A stretch of 64,000 bases of DNA from Halomonas alimentaria (GCF_009902005.1 NZ_WUTT01000001.1:1700541-1764540), one strand, 5' to 3'. Positions 44,402-53,324 are shown, numbered from the stretch's first letter. Translations and numbers: made by a program. The notes: generated from the letters alone by a model not told the origin.

Positions 44402-45604
44402 ATGATCGCCCCTGCCCTTCTCAAGCCCCTCGCCGCCGTCTCGCTGCTCGCCCTGCTAGCCGGCTGCCAGGCAACCCCGACCACCGAGCTGCGTGGTACC
44501 GGCGACCTCGGCGTGGTGGTGGAGCGCGCCACCGGCAGCCTGGCGGTGGTGGATACCAGCGAACGCCGCATCCTCGACCGGGTCGAGGGCCTCGGGGATC
44601 TCTCCCACGCCTCGGTAAAGTTCTCCCGTGACGCCCGCTACGCCTTCGTGTTCGGCCGCGATGGCGGCCTCAGCCGGGTCGACCTGCTTACCGGCGAGAT
44701 CACCCACCGGGTGATCCAGTCCGGCAACAGCATCGGCGGCGCCGTCTCCCAGGATGGCGCGCTGGTGGCGGTGGCCAACTACGAGCCGGGCGGCGTGAAG
44801 CTATTCGACAGCGAGACCCTGGAAGAGGTAGCGGACATCCCTGCCACCTGGGTCGACGAGAAGGGTGAGGAGCAGCGATCCAAGGTGGTGGGCCTGGTGG
44901 ACGCCCCCGGCAACCGCTTCGTCTACAGCCTGTTCGAGGCCGGCGAGATTCACCTGATCGACATGCAGGGCGATACCCCCGAGGTGACGCGCTTCACCGA
45001 TATCGGAAAGGAGCCCTACGATGCCCTGATCGGCCCCAACGGGCGCTACTATATCGCCGGGCTGTTCGGCGAGGATGGCCTGGCGATGCTCGACCTGTGG
45101 CACCCGGAGCAGGGCGTCACGCGTATCCTGCCCGACTATGGCCGCGGCGAGGAGCGCCTGCCGGTCTACAAGATGCCCCATCTGGAGGGCTGGACCCTGG
45201 CCGGCGACGAGGCCTGGCTGCCGGCGGTAGGCCGCCACGAGGTGCTGGTCGCCGACAGCGACGACTGGTCACTGGTCGACCGTATCCCGGTCCATGGCCA
45301 GCCGATCTTCGTGATGCGCCGCCCCGACGAGCGCCAGATCTGGGTCAACTTCGCCCACCCCGACAACGACGTGGTGCAGGTGATCGATACCGAGTCCCGC
45401 GAGGTCGTCGCCACCCTCACCCCCGGCGAGGCCGTTCTGCACATGGAGTTCACCCCCAAGGGAGAGCAGGCCTGGGTCTCGGCCCGGGACAGCGACCGGG
45501 TGGTGGTCTACGACACCCGCACCCTGGAGGAGGTCGCACGGCTCGACAGCGAGTCGCCCAGCGGCATCTTCTTTACCGACCGGGCGCACCGTATCGGGCT
45601 CTGA
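44402..45604 (+). CDS. nirF: NirF, heme d1 biosynthesis lipoprotein
   Basis: A 400-residue d1-type propeller protein without heme c. The N-terminus is a lipoprotein signal with lipobox LLAGC (C22), so it should be anchored to the membrane in the periplasm. Blade segments such as TGSLAVVDTSERRI and VNFAHPDNDVVQVIDTES resemble NirS and NirN. NirF binds late heme d1 intermediates and is needed for NirS maturation. ATG 44402 is preferred to a GTG two codons earlier. A strong terminator follows. Confidence 0.93.
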   Translation: MIAPALLKPLAAVSLLALLAGCQATPTTELRGTGDLGVVVERATGSLAVVDTSERRILDRVEGLGDLSHASVKFSRDARYAFVFGRDGGLSRVDLLTGEITHRVIQSGNSIGGAVSQDGALVAVANYEPGGVKLFDSETLEEVADIPATWVDEKGEEQRSKVVGLVDAPGNRFVYSLFEAGEIHLIDMQGDTPEVTRFTDIGKEPYDALIGPNGRYYIAGLFGEDGLAMLDLWHPEQGVTRILPDYGRGEERLPVYKMPHLEGWTLAGDEAWLPAVGRHEVLVADSDDWSLVDRIPVHGQPIFVMRRPDERQIWVNFAHPDNDVVQVIDTESREVVATLTPGEAVLHMEFTPKGEQAWVSARDSDRVVVYDTRTLEEVARLDSESPSGIFFTDRAHRIGL

Positions 45605-45625
45605 GGACCCGGGCACCCGAAGCAA

Positions 45626-45651
45626 GGAAGGCGCCCCGCGGGGCGCCTTCC
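45626..45651. terminator. Bidirectional terminator between nirF and the P450 gene
   Basis: A perfect 12-bp stem GGAAGGCGCCCC / GGGGCGCCTTCC with a 2-nt centre sits in the 69-bp gap between the convergent genes. Confidence 0.8.
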
Positions 45652-45673
45652 GTCATCATGGCCTGACCTGCGA

Positions 45674-46831
45674 CTAGCGCCGCACGTGCAGCGGCACCTC
45701 GGAGTAGCCGCCGGCGGGGTAGAGGGCGCGCACCGCGGGACGTGCCGGCAGCAGGGCGATATCGACGGTGGCGTCGAGCAGCGCGTCCATGAAGTCGTGA
45801 AGCTCCATTCGCGCCAGGGGCGCCCCGGGGCAGACGTGGATGCCGGCCCCGTAGAGCAGGTTGTCCTTGGGGTCGCGATCCAGACGCACCTCGTCGGGGT
45901 CACCGAACACCGCCTCGTCGCGGTTGGCCGAGCCCCACAGGAGCGTCAGGCGATCGCCGGCCTCGAGACGGCGGCCGCCGATCTCCACCGGACGGGTAGC
46001 AATGCGCCGGTTGGACATCAGAGGCGCATCGAGGCGCAGGATCTCGTCGATGGCCGCCGGCAGCAGGCGGCGATCGGCACGCAGCCGCCCCTGAAGCTCC
46101 GGATCGGCGGCCAGGTAGCGCATCAGGATGCCGATGCTTGCCGAGATGGTGCCGAGTTCCCCCACCGTCCAGTTGCGCAGGATGCTGACGATTTCCTCGT
46201 CGGCGAGCGCACGCTCCTCCACCGTCTCGTTCATGATCCGGGTGGTGACGTCGTCCGGCGCGTCATCGCCAGCCGCTCGGCGGAGTTCCAACTGTTCGCG
46301 GATCACGCCATCGAATTCCAGCGCCAGCTCGCCCAGCGCCTCGCGGTCCTGGGCCAGGGTGGCGGCCTGCTGGCGCTTCACCCAGGCGCGCAGCGGCTCG
46401 TGGAGCGCGGCGGGCCAGCCCATGAAGGCGCACTGGATCTCCAGGGCGAAGTCCTGTCCCATCTCGGCCATCGCTTCTACCTCACCGTCGGCGGGCAGAC
46501 GGTCGACCACGGCCTCGGCGATAGCACGGCATTGCGGCGCAAACTCGGCCATGGCCTCGGGGCCGAAGTAGGGCTCGATGAGTCGCCGGAAGCGAGTGTG
46601 CTCGGGCGGGTCCATGGCGTTGGGCACCGACAGGTGGCGGCTCGCCGCGTTGCTGAAGGTCTCGTGGTCCTCGAGCACGCGCATCACGTCCGCATGGCGG
46701 AACAGCGACCACTGCAGGTAGTCGCTGAAGGCCACCGGGCAACGGTGGCGCATCTCGTCATAGGCGCTGATCTGGTCGTTCAGCGCATCCGCGGCGCGCG
46801 GGTCCCAGTCCTGCTGGCGCGTATCGCTCAT
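45674..46831 (-). CDS. Cytochrome P450 in the denitrification regulon
   Basis: A 385-residue soluble P450. The heme-thiolate loop is LLYGAGIHVCPGAPLAR with C334, and the K-helix ExxR is EILR (263-266). The I-helix reads VGELGTISASIG (223-234): a threonine is present, but the acid normally just before it is glycine. Oxygen activation may therefore be unusual; fungal P450nor (NO reductase) also has an altered I-helix. An FNR/DNR box with 9 of 10 matches is centred 71 bp upstream. It is convergent with nirF. No ferredoxin or reductase partner is adjacent. Substrate unknown. Confidence 0.9.
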   Translation of the reverse strand: MSDTRQQDWDPRAADALNDQISAYDEMRHRCPVAFSDYLQWSLFRHADVMRVLEDHETFSNAASRHLSVPNAMDPPEHTRFRRLIEPYFGPEAMAEFAPQCRAIAEAVVDRLPADGEVEAMAEMGQDFALEIQCAFMGWPAALHEPLRAWVKRQQAATLAQDREALGELALEFDGVIREQLELRRAAGDDAPDDVTTRIMNETVEERALADEEIVSILRNWTVGELGTISASIGILMRYLAADPELQGRLRADRRLLPAAIDEILRLDAPLMSNRRIATRPVEIGGRRLEAGDRLTLLWGSANRDEAVFGDPDEVRLDRDPKDNLLYGAGIHVCPGAPLARMELHDFMDALLDATVDIALLPARPAVRALYPAGGYSEVPLHVRR

Positions 46832-46895
46832 GTCATCTCCTGAAAGAATAAGAGAGTCTGTTTCGCCATGAGAGCATACGCCCTCGAAGGCTGCA

Positions 46896-46909
46896 TTGAC
46901 GCAAGTCAG
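46896..46909. promoter_or_regulatory. FNR/DNR box of the P450 gene (9 of 10)
   Basis: TTGACGCAAGTCAG differs from the consensus only in the last base. On the minus strand a class II start would be near 46861, 30 nt before the P450 start. It lies between the P450 start and the marR stop. Confidence 0.75.
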
Positions 46910-46924
46910 CGGCCCCTGACTGGC

Positions 46925-47338
46925 CTAGCGGAATTCGGGCCAGCCGGGCAGGCAGAACTCTTCCTGCAGGTGGCGAAGCTCAGGTTGGTGCTGCTCGGCG
47001 ATGCGGCTGGCAAGCTCGGCACCGCGAGGCAACAGGTGGACCTCGATGCAGCGACGATCCTCGTGGCTCGGGCGACGTTCCACCAGGCCCAGTTGTTCGC
47101 AGCGATCGATCAGCGCCACCGTACCGTGGTGCTTGGCCTGAAGCCGCTCGGCCAGCTCGCCAACCGACGCCCATTCGCGCCCCTCGAAGCCCAGCAGGTG
47201 CAGCAGCAGCTGGTACTGCAGCGGCGTCAAGCCATGACGGCGACAGATATCCTCACTCTGGCGCAGGAAGCAGCGCAGCTGATAGCGGAAGTGAGAGAGG
47301 CGTTGGAAGTCCTGCTTAGTGAGGGCGTCATCGCTCAT
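46925..47338 (-). CDS. MarR-family transcriptional regulator
   Basis: A 137-residue winged-helix regulator: dimerisation helix RLSHFRYQLRCFLRQSEDICRRHGL, HTH GELAERLQAKHHGTVALIDRCEQLG, and wing RRPSHEDRRCIEVHL. It is codirectional with and 93 bp upstream of the P450 gene. It is divergent from the Yip1-like gene, with a promoter and an ATCA-N5-TGAT repeat between them. Two cysteines (C23, C31) in the first helix could make it redox-sensitive. Ligand and targets are not known. Confidence 0.87.
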   Translation of the reverse strand: MSDDALTKQDFQRLSHFRYQLRCFLRQSEDICRRHGLTPLQYQLLLHLLGFEGREWASVGELAERLQAKHHGTVALIDRCEQLGLVERRPSHEDRRCIEVHLLPRGAELASRIAEQHQPELRHLQEEFCLPGWPEFR

Positions 47339-47379
47339 GAAGCGGTATCCGAATGTGCATGGGCAGCCACAATCGCTCC

Positions 47380-47408
47380 TTGACAGCCAAGGAAGCGAAG
47401 CCTAAAGA
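47380..47408 (+). promoter_or_regulatory. Sigma-70 type promoter of the Yip1-like gene
   Basis: TTGACA (47380-47385) and TAAAGA (47403-47408) are separated by 17 bp. An inverted repeat ATCA-CAACA-TGAT at 47421-47433 follows in the start region and could bind the divergent MarR protein. Confidence 0.5.
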
Positions 47409-47462
47409 TTAAACAATAATATCACAACATGATACAACTTCCCCGCCGACGAGGAGACCACC

Positions 47463-48029
47463 ATGAACCCCCTGACCGTCATCAAGCTGCCCTTTACCCG
47501 CCAGGCGGGCTGGAAGAGCCTGCAGCAACGCAAGCCCTCGATCCCGGTGCTTGCCTGGGGCCTGGTGCTGCCCATGTCGCTGCTGCCGCCGGTGCTGCTC
47601 TACTATGCCGGCACTCACTATGGTGACGGTTTCGTCATGGGCTTCGCCGACCGGGAGTGGCGCTTCATCACCACCATCCTGTTCCTGGCCGAGTTGCTCA
47701 CCTTCTTCGTGATGGGCTGGTTGATTCACGCCGTGGTCAACGGCACGCGGGAACTGTCCATCGACTACCACGATGCCTACCTGCTGGCAGCCCTCGCACC
47801 GCTGCCGCTGTGGTCCTCGGCGATCGTGCTGCTGATCCCCAGCCTGCTGCTCAACACCCTGGCGGTACTGGTGGCCCTGGGTATCTCCTGCAGTCTGGTC
47901 TACCACGGCCTCCAGGCCCTGTGCGAACGACGCGATAATGACGTCAACACCATGTCTGCGGCCTATACCATCATGGCGGCCGGGGTGCTGGCCTGGGGCC
48001 TGCTGATGGCAATCGTGTGGGCCTACTGA
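47463..48029 (+). CDS. Yip1/DUF1282-like inner membrane protein
   Basis: A 188-residue protein with five helices (about 28-48, 65-90, 100-122, 124-142, 160-186). VLAWGLVLPMSLLPPVLLYYAG and HDAYLLAALAPLPLWSSAIVLLIP fit the bacterial Yip1 domain family seen in several proteobacteria, function unclear. GAGGAG lies upstream of the ATG. It has a promoter of its own and is followed 103 bp later by hmp on the same strand, so read-through into hmp is possible. Confidence 0.75.
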   Translation: MNPLTVIKLPFTRQAGWKSLQQRKPSIPVLAWGLVLPMSLLPPVLLYYAGTHYGDGFVMGFADREWRFITTILFLAELLTFFVMGWLIHAVVNGTRELSIDYHDAYLLAALAPLPLWSSAIVLLIPSLLLNTLAVLVALGISCSLVYHGLQALCERRDNDVNTMSAAYTIMAAGVLAWGLLMAIVWAY

Positions 48030-48080
48030 GCCGAACGCCATGATGCGGCGCAGCATCGGAGGCTGGAATCCGCGGGAATT

Positions 48081-48103
48081 AACATGTAATTTACATGCAC
48101 CTT
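48081..48103. promoter_or_regulatory. Candidate NsrR operator of hmp
   Basis: The site reads AACATGTAA-TTTAC-ATGCACCTT, each half matching 8 of 9 to AANATGYAT-N5-ATRCATNTT. A 15-bp palindrome CATGTAA-T-TTACATG (48083-48097) overlaps it. It ends 29 nt before the hmp start. No FNR box is nearby. Confidence 0.65.
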
Positions 48104-48132
48104 AAAAAACATCCCCGACACGGAGCCCCTCG

Positions 48133-49302
48133 ATGCTGACCCAGGAGCAGGAACAACTCGTCGCCGCCACCGCGCCGGTGGTGGCCGAGCACCTTGACGC
48201 CATCACCCAGCGCTTCTACCCGCTACTGTTCGAGCGCTATCCGCAGGTAAAGCCGCTGTTCAACCAGGCACACCAGGCCGACGGCGGCCAGCCGCGGGCA
48301 CTGGCCGGCGCCGTGCTGGCCTATGTGCAGTTGCGTCACGATCGCGAGAAGGTGCGCGAGACTCTGGCCACGGTGGTCGGAAAGCACGTATCCCTGGACA
48401 TCCGCCCCGAGCACTATCCCCTGGTCGGCGAATGCCTTATGGCCGCCATCGGCGAGGTGCTGGGCGACGCCGTGAGGCCGGAGATCGCCGCCGCCTGGGA
48501 GGGCGTCTACGAGGAGCTGGCCGGACTGCTCATCGAGCTGGAGGAGTACCGCTACGGCAACTTCGAGCAGTCCCCCGGCGGCTGGCGTGGCCCCCGCGAG
48601 TTCCGCATTGCCGCCGTTCGCCAGGAGAGCGCGGTGATCCGCTCCTTCGTGCTCGAGCCGGTGGATGGCGGCCCGGTCGCCGGCCATGAGCCTGGCCAGT
48701 ACATCGGTGTCAGGCTCACCATCGATGGTGAGCCGGTCTATCGACACTACAGCCTCTCGGACCTGCCGAACGGCGAGAGCTACCGGATCTCGGTGAAGCG
48801 CGAGCCCCAAGGGCGTGCCAGCCGTCATCTGCATGACGCCATGGACGTGGGTGACACCCTGGCATTGCTGCCCCCGGCCGGCGAGTTGACCCTGATAGAG
48901 GGTGACGAGCCGCTGCTGCTGGCCAGCGGCGGTGTCGGCCAGACCCCGCTGCTGCCCATGGCGCGCCAGGCGCTGGCCCAGGGTCGCCGGGTGGTCTACC
49001 TGCATGCCGCCCTGGATGCCGAGCATCACGCCTTCCGCGACGAGGTCGCGGCCCTGGCCGAGGCGCACCCGGAGCGGCTCCGGGCCGTGAGCATTCATGA
49101 GGCCGGGGATGATGCCGAGCATATCGGACGCGTGGATCGCGACCTGCTGGCAAGCTACCTGCCCGAGGGCGGCCGCTGCTACTTCGTTGGCCCCCAGGGG
49201 TTCATGACCGCCGTTGACCGGGCCCTGGCCGAACTCGGCGTACCCGCCGAACGCCGTCATTTCGAGCACTTCGGCCCCTCGCGTCCCCTCGACGCCGCCT
49301 GA
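48133..49302 (+). CDS. hmp: Flavohemoprotein, nitric oxide dioxygenase
   Basis: A 389-residue three-domain protein: globin (about 1-140, with the proximal histidine region KHVSLDIRPEHYPLVGECL), FAD-binding domain (RHYSLSDLPNGESYRISVKRE) and NAD-binding domain (LLASGGVGQTPLLPMARQAL, then CYFVGPQGFM). It oxidises NO to nitrate with oxygen and NADH in the cytoplasm. An NsrR-like site lies upstream and a strong terminator downstream. Its control without an FNR box suits use when NO appears in the presence of oxygen. Confidence 0.95.
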   Translation: MLTQEQEQLVAATAPVVAEHLDAITQRFYPLLFERYPQVKPLFNQAHQADGGQPRALAGAVLAYVQLRHDREKVRETLATVVGKHVSLDIRPEHYPLVGECLMAAIGEVLGDAVRPEIAAAWEGVYEELAGLLIELEEYRYGNFEQSPGGWRGPREFRIAAVRQESAVIRSFVLEPVDGGPVAGHEPGQYIGVRLTIDGEPVYRHYSLSDLPNGESYRISVKREPQGRASRHLHDAMDVGDTLALLPPAGELTLIEGDEPLLLASGGVGQTPLLPMARQALAQGRRVVYLHAALDAEHHAFRDEVAALAEAHPERLRAVSIHEAGDDAEHIGRVDRDLLASYLPEGGRCYFVGPQGFMTAVDRALAELGVPAERRHFEHFGPSRPLDAA

Positions 49303-49325
49303 GTCTCGACCGCTCCGCACGACAA

Positions 49326-49356
49326 GACGACGCCCCGGCCATGCCGGGGCGTCGTC
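49326..49356. terminator. Bidirectional terminator between hmp and the SdhB-like gene
   Basis: A perfect 14-bp stem GACGACGCCCCGGC / GCCGGGGCGTCGTC with loop CAT lies between two convergent genes. Confidence 0.85.
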
Positions 49357-49384
49357 ACTGCGTTTGTGGCGATCGGGATAGGTC

Positions 49385-50092
49385 TCAGCTGCCACGTGCC
49401 AGCAGCATCGCCTTGATATGGCCGATGGCCCGCATCGGGTTGAGCCCCTTGGGACACACCCAGGTGCAGTTGGCGATCTGTCGGCAGCGAAACACGCTGA
49501 AGGGGTCGTCGAGCTCGACCAGGCGCTCGTCGGTGGCGGTGTCCCGGCTGTCGATCAGGAACCGATAGGCCTGGATGAGGCCGGCCGGGCCGATGTACTT
49601 GTCGGGGTTCCACCACCAGGAGGGACAGGCCGAGCTGCAGCAGGCGCACAGGATGCATTCGTAGAGGCCATCGAGCTTCTCGCGATCCGCCGGGCTCTGG
49701 CGGCGCTCGGTGGCGGTGGGCGGCTCATCGTTGATCAGCCAGGGGCGGATCTTCTCGAACTGGCGGAAGAACAGCGTCTGGTCGACGACCAGGTCGCGGA
49801 TCACCGGCATGCCGGGAAGCGGACGCAGGGTCAGGGTATCGCCGCTGCCCAGCACCTCCTCCACCGGCGTGATGCAGGCCAGGCCGTTCTTGCCGTTGAT
49901 GTTCATGCCGTCGGAGCCACACACCCCCTCGCGACACGAGCGCCGATAGGCCAGGGTGGCATCCTGCTGCTTCAGGTGTTCGAGCACGTCGAGCACCATC
50001 GCCTTGCGGAAACGCTCCTCGACTTCCAGGCTTTCCATCCGCGGCAGGTCGTCCCTCTCGGGGTGATAGCGATAGAGCCGTACCTTGATCAT
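49385..50092 (-). CDS. Orphan SdhB-like iron-sulfur protein under an NsrR-type operator
   Basis: A 235-residue protein matching succinate dehydrogenase subunit B along its full length. The [2Fe-2S] ligands are in SCREGVCGSDGMNINGKNG, the [4Fe-4S] set in CILCACCSSACP, and the [3Fe-4S] set in FRCRQIANCTWVCPKGLNP. The quinone-site tryptophan region PSWWWNPDKY is kept, but the histidine after the first [3Fe-4S] cysteine (E. coli His207) is arginine. No sdhA, sdhC or sdhD is nearby. It is a monocistronic gene behind an almost ideal NsrR site. I infer an NO-induced spare subunit; ATG 50092 is used. Confidence 0.9.
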   Translation of the reverse strand: MIKVRLYRYHPERDDLPRMESLEVEERFRKAMVLDVLEHLKQQDATLAYRRSCREGVCGSDGMNINGKNGLACITPVEEVLGSGDTLTLRPLPGMPVIRDLVVDQTLFFRQFEKIRPWLINDEPPTATERRQSPADREKLDGLYECILCACCSSACPSWWWNPDKYIGPAGLIQAYRFLIDSRDTATDERLVELDDPFSVFRCRQIANCTWVCPKGLNPMRAIGHIKAMLLARGS

Positions 50093-50123
50093 CACGCCCC
50101 CAGTTCGGCCTCGACTCGACTAA

Positions 50124-50146
50124 AAGATTTATTATGAATACATCTT
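50124..50146. promoter_or_regulatory. NsrR-type operator of the SdhB-like gene
   Basis: The site reads AAGATTTAT-TATGA-ATACATCTT, close to AAGATGYAT-N5-ATRCATCTT, within a longer dyad whose arms CTAAAAGAT and ATCTTTTAG are perfect (50120-50150). It ends 31 nt before the gene. This is the best full-consensus site after that of norC. Confidence 0.75.
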
Positions 50147-50210
50147 TTAGGCTAGCCCCGATGCCGCTGCCGTCAAGGGCGTGACCTCGGGACCACTACG
50201 GCACGCTGCA

Positions 50211-53200
50211 TTACGTCCCACTCTCCGACCTGCGGGTCCAGCCCCAGTCGTCGAACAGTACATAGAGTGCCGGAATCACCAGCAGCACCAGCAGGGTGGC
50301 GCTGAGCAGGCCGAATACCACGGCGATCACCAGCGGCTTGATGGCATCCGCCTGACTGCTGGTCTCGGCCAGCAGCGGCGCGAGGCCGGCAATGGTGGTG
50401 GTGGAGGAGATCAGGATGGCCCGCAGCCGGTCGCGGCTGGCCTGCCCCGCGGCCGCTACCGCATCCATGCCTCGCTCACGGTGCGTCTTGATGAAGTGGA
50501 TCAGCAGGATGGCATTGTTGACCACGATGCCGGCCAACGAGGCGGCGCCGATCAGCGAGGGCATCGAGAGGTAGTAGCCCATGACCACGTGCCCCCAGAT
50601 GGCGCCGATAAAGGCCAGGGGAATCGAGAGCATGACGATCAGCGGCTCCACATAGCTGCGGAACTGGAAGGAGAGGATCACGAAGATCCCTACCAGGCCG
50701 ATCAGCAGGCCGCGGGCGATGGAGCCGCCGGTCTCGGCGGAGCTGGCCACCTGGCCCTCGAAGGTGACCGCCACCTCGGGATGGCGCGCCTCGAAGTCGG
50801 CCAGCCAGCCGCTGCCGACGAGGTCGTCGACGATGGCCTGGCCACTGGCCTGGCGGGCGTCCACGTTGGCCTCGACGGTGACGGTGCGCCGCCCGTCGAT
50901 GCGGGTGATGCGCGCCCAGTCGCGGCGTTCGGCCACCTCGGTCACCACCGAGAGCGGCACCCGGCTGCCGTCGGGGAGCATCAGGGTCTGGTCGGCCAGG
51001 TCATCGAGACCGTCGCGATCGGCCTCGGCCTGGCGTACCAGCACCTCGATCTCCTGCTCGCCGATGCGCTGGGTATCGGCGATCTCGCCGAGCAGGCCGG
51101 CGCGCAGCTGGTTCGCCACCTCCTCGGCGCTGAGCCCCAGGCCATGGGCGCCCGAGGCCAGCGAGTATGCGCGCTGGGGCTTGCCCAGGTGCTGGTCATC
51201 CATGACGTTGTAGACCGCCGAATAGCCCTCGAGGCGCGTGGCAAGCTCCCGTGCCGCCGCCTTCATGGCCGCGAGGTCCTCGCCGGCCAGGCGCACCTCC
51301 ACGGGCACCCCGGCGGGGCCGAACCCCGGCTCCTGGATGATCAGGCGCTGCACCCCAGGGATGTCACCGATCGCTTCCCGCCACTCGGCGGTCAGCGCAT
51401 CCAGGGTCATGGTGCGCCGCTCGGCGGTGAGCAGGTCGACACTGACCGTGGCCACATGGGGCCCCGCCTCCCGGGCGCTGAGGTTGTGGTTGAAACGCAC
51501 CTGGATCGCCTCGACCAGCGCCGCGCCCTCCGGCTGCCCGGGCGAATGGCGTTCATCGAGCTCGCGCATCGCCGTCTCGATGCGCTCGGCCACCGCCTCG
51601 GTGCGCTCGAGCGGTGTGCCTTGGGGCATCAGGATGCGCGCCTCGAGCACATCGCCGTCGATGTCGGGCATCGCCTCGCTGCCGACATGGCCACCGGCCA
51701 TGAAACCGACGGAGGCCAGCATCACGGCCAGCACCGCCCCCAGCACCAGATGGCGGAAGCGGATCGCCCGATCGGCCAGCCGCCCCACGCCCTCGCGGAA
51801 GCGCTCGAAGCCGCGGTCGAAGGTGGTGCGAAAACGCGACTCATGGCCCTGCTGCAGGTGTTTCACGCTGCCCTTGAGACTGCCCTTGAGATGGTGAGGC
51901 AGGATCCAGAACGCCTCGACAAGACTCGCCGCCAGCGCGGCGATCAGCACCACCGGCAGCACCTCCAGCACCGCCCCCAGCTCGCCGGCCAGGAAGGAGA
52001 GCGGCACGAACACCGCGGCAGTGGTCAGGAACGACGACAGCACCCCGGGCAGTACCTGTCGAGTCCCCGCCACCACCGCCTGCAGTGGTGTGGCGCTCTC
52101 ACCGGCGTGGGCGGCGATGTTGTCGGTGATCACGATGGTGTCGTCCATGACGATACCGATGGCCATCAGCAGCGCCACCAGGGTGATCATGTTCAGCGAG
52201 AGGCCGGCAAGCCCCATGACCAGGAAGGCCCCCATGAAGGCCGCGGGCAGCCCAAGCACCGCCCACAGCGCCAGTCGCGGGCGGAAGAACAGGCTCATCA
52301 CCAGCACCACCAGTGCCAGCCCCATGACACCGTTGCCCACCAGCATCTCCAGGCGATCGCGGACGATGCTGGTCATGTCCTGGGTCAGGGTCAGCGTGAT
52401 GCCATCATCGAAGCGGCGGCGCTCTTCCTCGATCAGCCCCTCGAGGCGCTCCTTCACTGTCAGGGAGTCATCGCGCAGGCTCTTGCTCACCTCCAGCACC
52501 AGCGCCGGTTCGCCGTTGAAACGAAGCTTCTCCTCCTCGCGTTCACCGGCCTCGCTCAAGCGGGCAATGTCACCCAGGGTCAGCTCGCCGCCGGCCGGAT
52601 CGGAGATCACCACCAGGCGCGACAGTTCCTCCAGCGAGCGGCGCTGGTCGGTGAAGCGCAGCAGGAGTTCGCGCTCGGGGGTCTCCAGGGTGCCCAGCGG
52701 CAGGTCCAGGCTCTGAGCCGAGATCCGCCGCGCCAGCTCGCGGGCCGAGAGGCCGTGCTGGCCGAGCACCTCGCCGGGCACCTCCACCTGCCACTGGCGC
52801 TGGGACATGCCGTGGATCGCCACGTCCGCCACGCCGGTCAGCGCCATGATGCGCTCTTCCAGGCGCAGGGCGTACTCCTCGAGCTGGCCGGCGGGCATGT
52901 CGGCCGACACCGCGACCGCCGCCACCGCGTCGCTGCGGTGCAGCTCGCGCACCACCGGTGGGTCCGCCCGCGCCGGCAGCTCGCTGATGGCGGAGACCTC
53001 GGTGTCGATCTCGCCGAGAAAGCGCAGGGGATCACCGCCGGCCTGCATGGTGGCGGTGGCGCTGGCCAGGTTGTCCTGGGCCACACAGACGAACTCGTCG
53101 AGGAACTCCACCCCCTTCACCGCCTCATGCAGGCGGCGGCAGACGGCATCCTCCACGTCGGCGGCGCTGGCCCCGCGGTAGACCACCTCGACACCCACTT

Positions 53201-53324
53201 CCACCGGGCGGTAGTCGGGGAAGGTCTCGCGCTTGAGCGACGGGGCGGTGAAGAGGCCGGCGGCGAGCAGCAGTACCAGCAGCAGGTTGGCGGCGGTGGG
53301 GTGGGCGGCGAACCAGCGGATCAT
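50211..53324 (-). CDS. RND efflux transporter (AcrB/HAE1 family)
   Basis: A 1037-residue proton-driven inner-membrane pump with the duplicated RND layout of 12 helices and two large periplasmic loops. The first helix is HPTAANLLLVLLLAAGL. The helix-4 proton relay is in ALLMAIGIVMDDTIVITDNI with the two aspartates; VMSLFFRPRLALWAVLGLP also fits. The C-terminal half has SLAGIVVNNAILLIHFI. It overlaps the adaptor gene stop by 4 nt (ATGA). No outer-membrane channel gene is present, so a shared TolC-type channel is likely. Substrates are unknown. Confidence 0.93.
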   Translation of the reverse strand: MIRWFAAHPTAANLLLVLLLAAGLFTAPSLKRETFPDYRPVEVGVEVVYRGASAADVEDAVCRRLHEAVKGVEFLDEFVCVAQDNLASATATMQAGGDPLRFLGEIDTEVSAISELPARADPPVVRELHRSDAVAAVAVSADMPAGQLEEYALRLEERIMALTGVADVAIHGMSQRQWQVEVPGEVLGQHGLSARELARRISAQSLDLPLGTLETPERELLLRFTDQRRSLEELSRLVVISDPAGGELTLGDIARLSEAGEREEEKLRFNGEPALVLEVSKSLRDDSLTVKERLEGLIEEERRRFDDGITLTLTQDMTSIVRDRLEMLVGNGVMGLALVVLVMSLFFRPRLALWAVLGLPAAFMGAFLVMGLAGLSLNMITLVALLMAIGIVMDDTIVITDNIAAHAGESATPLQAVVAGTRQVLPGVLSSFLTTAAVFVPLSFLAGELGAVLEVLPVVLIAALAASLVEAFWILPHHLKGSLKGSVKHLQQGHESRFRTTFDRGFERFREGVGRLADRAIRFRHLVLGAVLAVMLASVGFMAGGHVGSEAMPDIDGDVLEARILMPQGTPLERTEAVAERIETAMRELDERHSPGQPEGAALVEAIQVRFNHNLSAREAGPHVATVSVDLLTAERRTMTLDALTAEWREAIGDIPGVQRLIIQEPGFGPAGVPVEVRLAGEDLAAMKAAARELATRLEGYSAVYNVMDDQHLGKPQRAYSLASGAHGLGLSAEEVANQLRAGLLGEIADTQRIGEQEIEVLVRQAEADRDGLDDLADQTLMLPDGSRVPLSVVTEVAERRDWARITRIDGRRTVTVEANVDARQASGQAIVDDLVGSGWLADFEARHPEVAVTFEGQVASSAETGGSIARGLLIGLVGIFVILSFQFRSYVEPLIVMLSIPLAFIGAIWGHVVMGYYLSMPSLIGAASLAGIVVNNAILLIHFIKTHRERGMDAVAAAGQASRDRLRAILISSTTTIAGLAPLLAETSSQADAIKPLVIAVVFGLLSATLLVLLVIPALYVLFDDWGWTRRSESGT

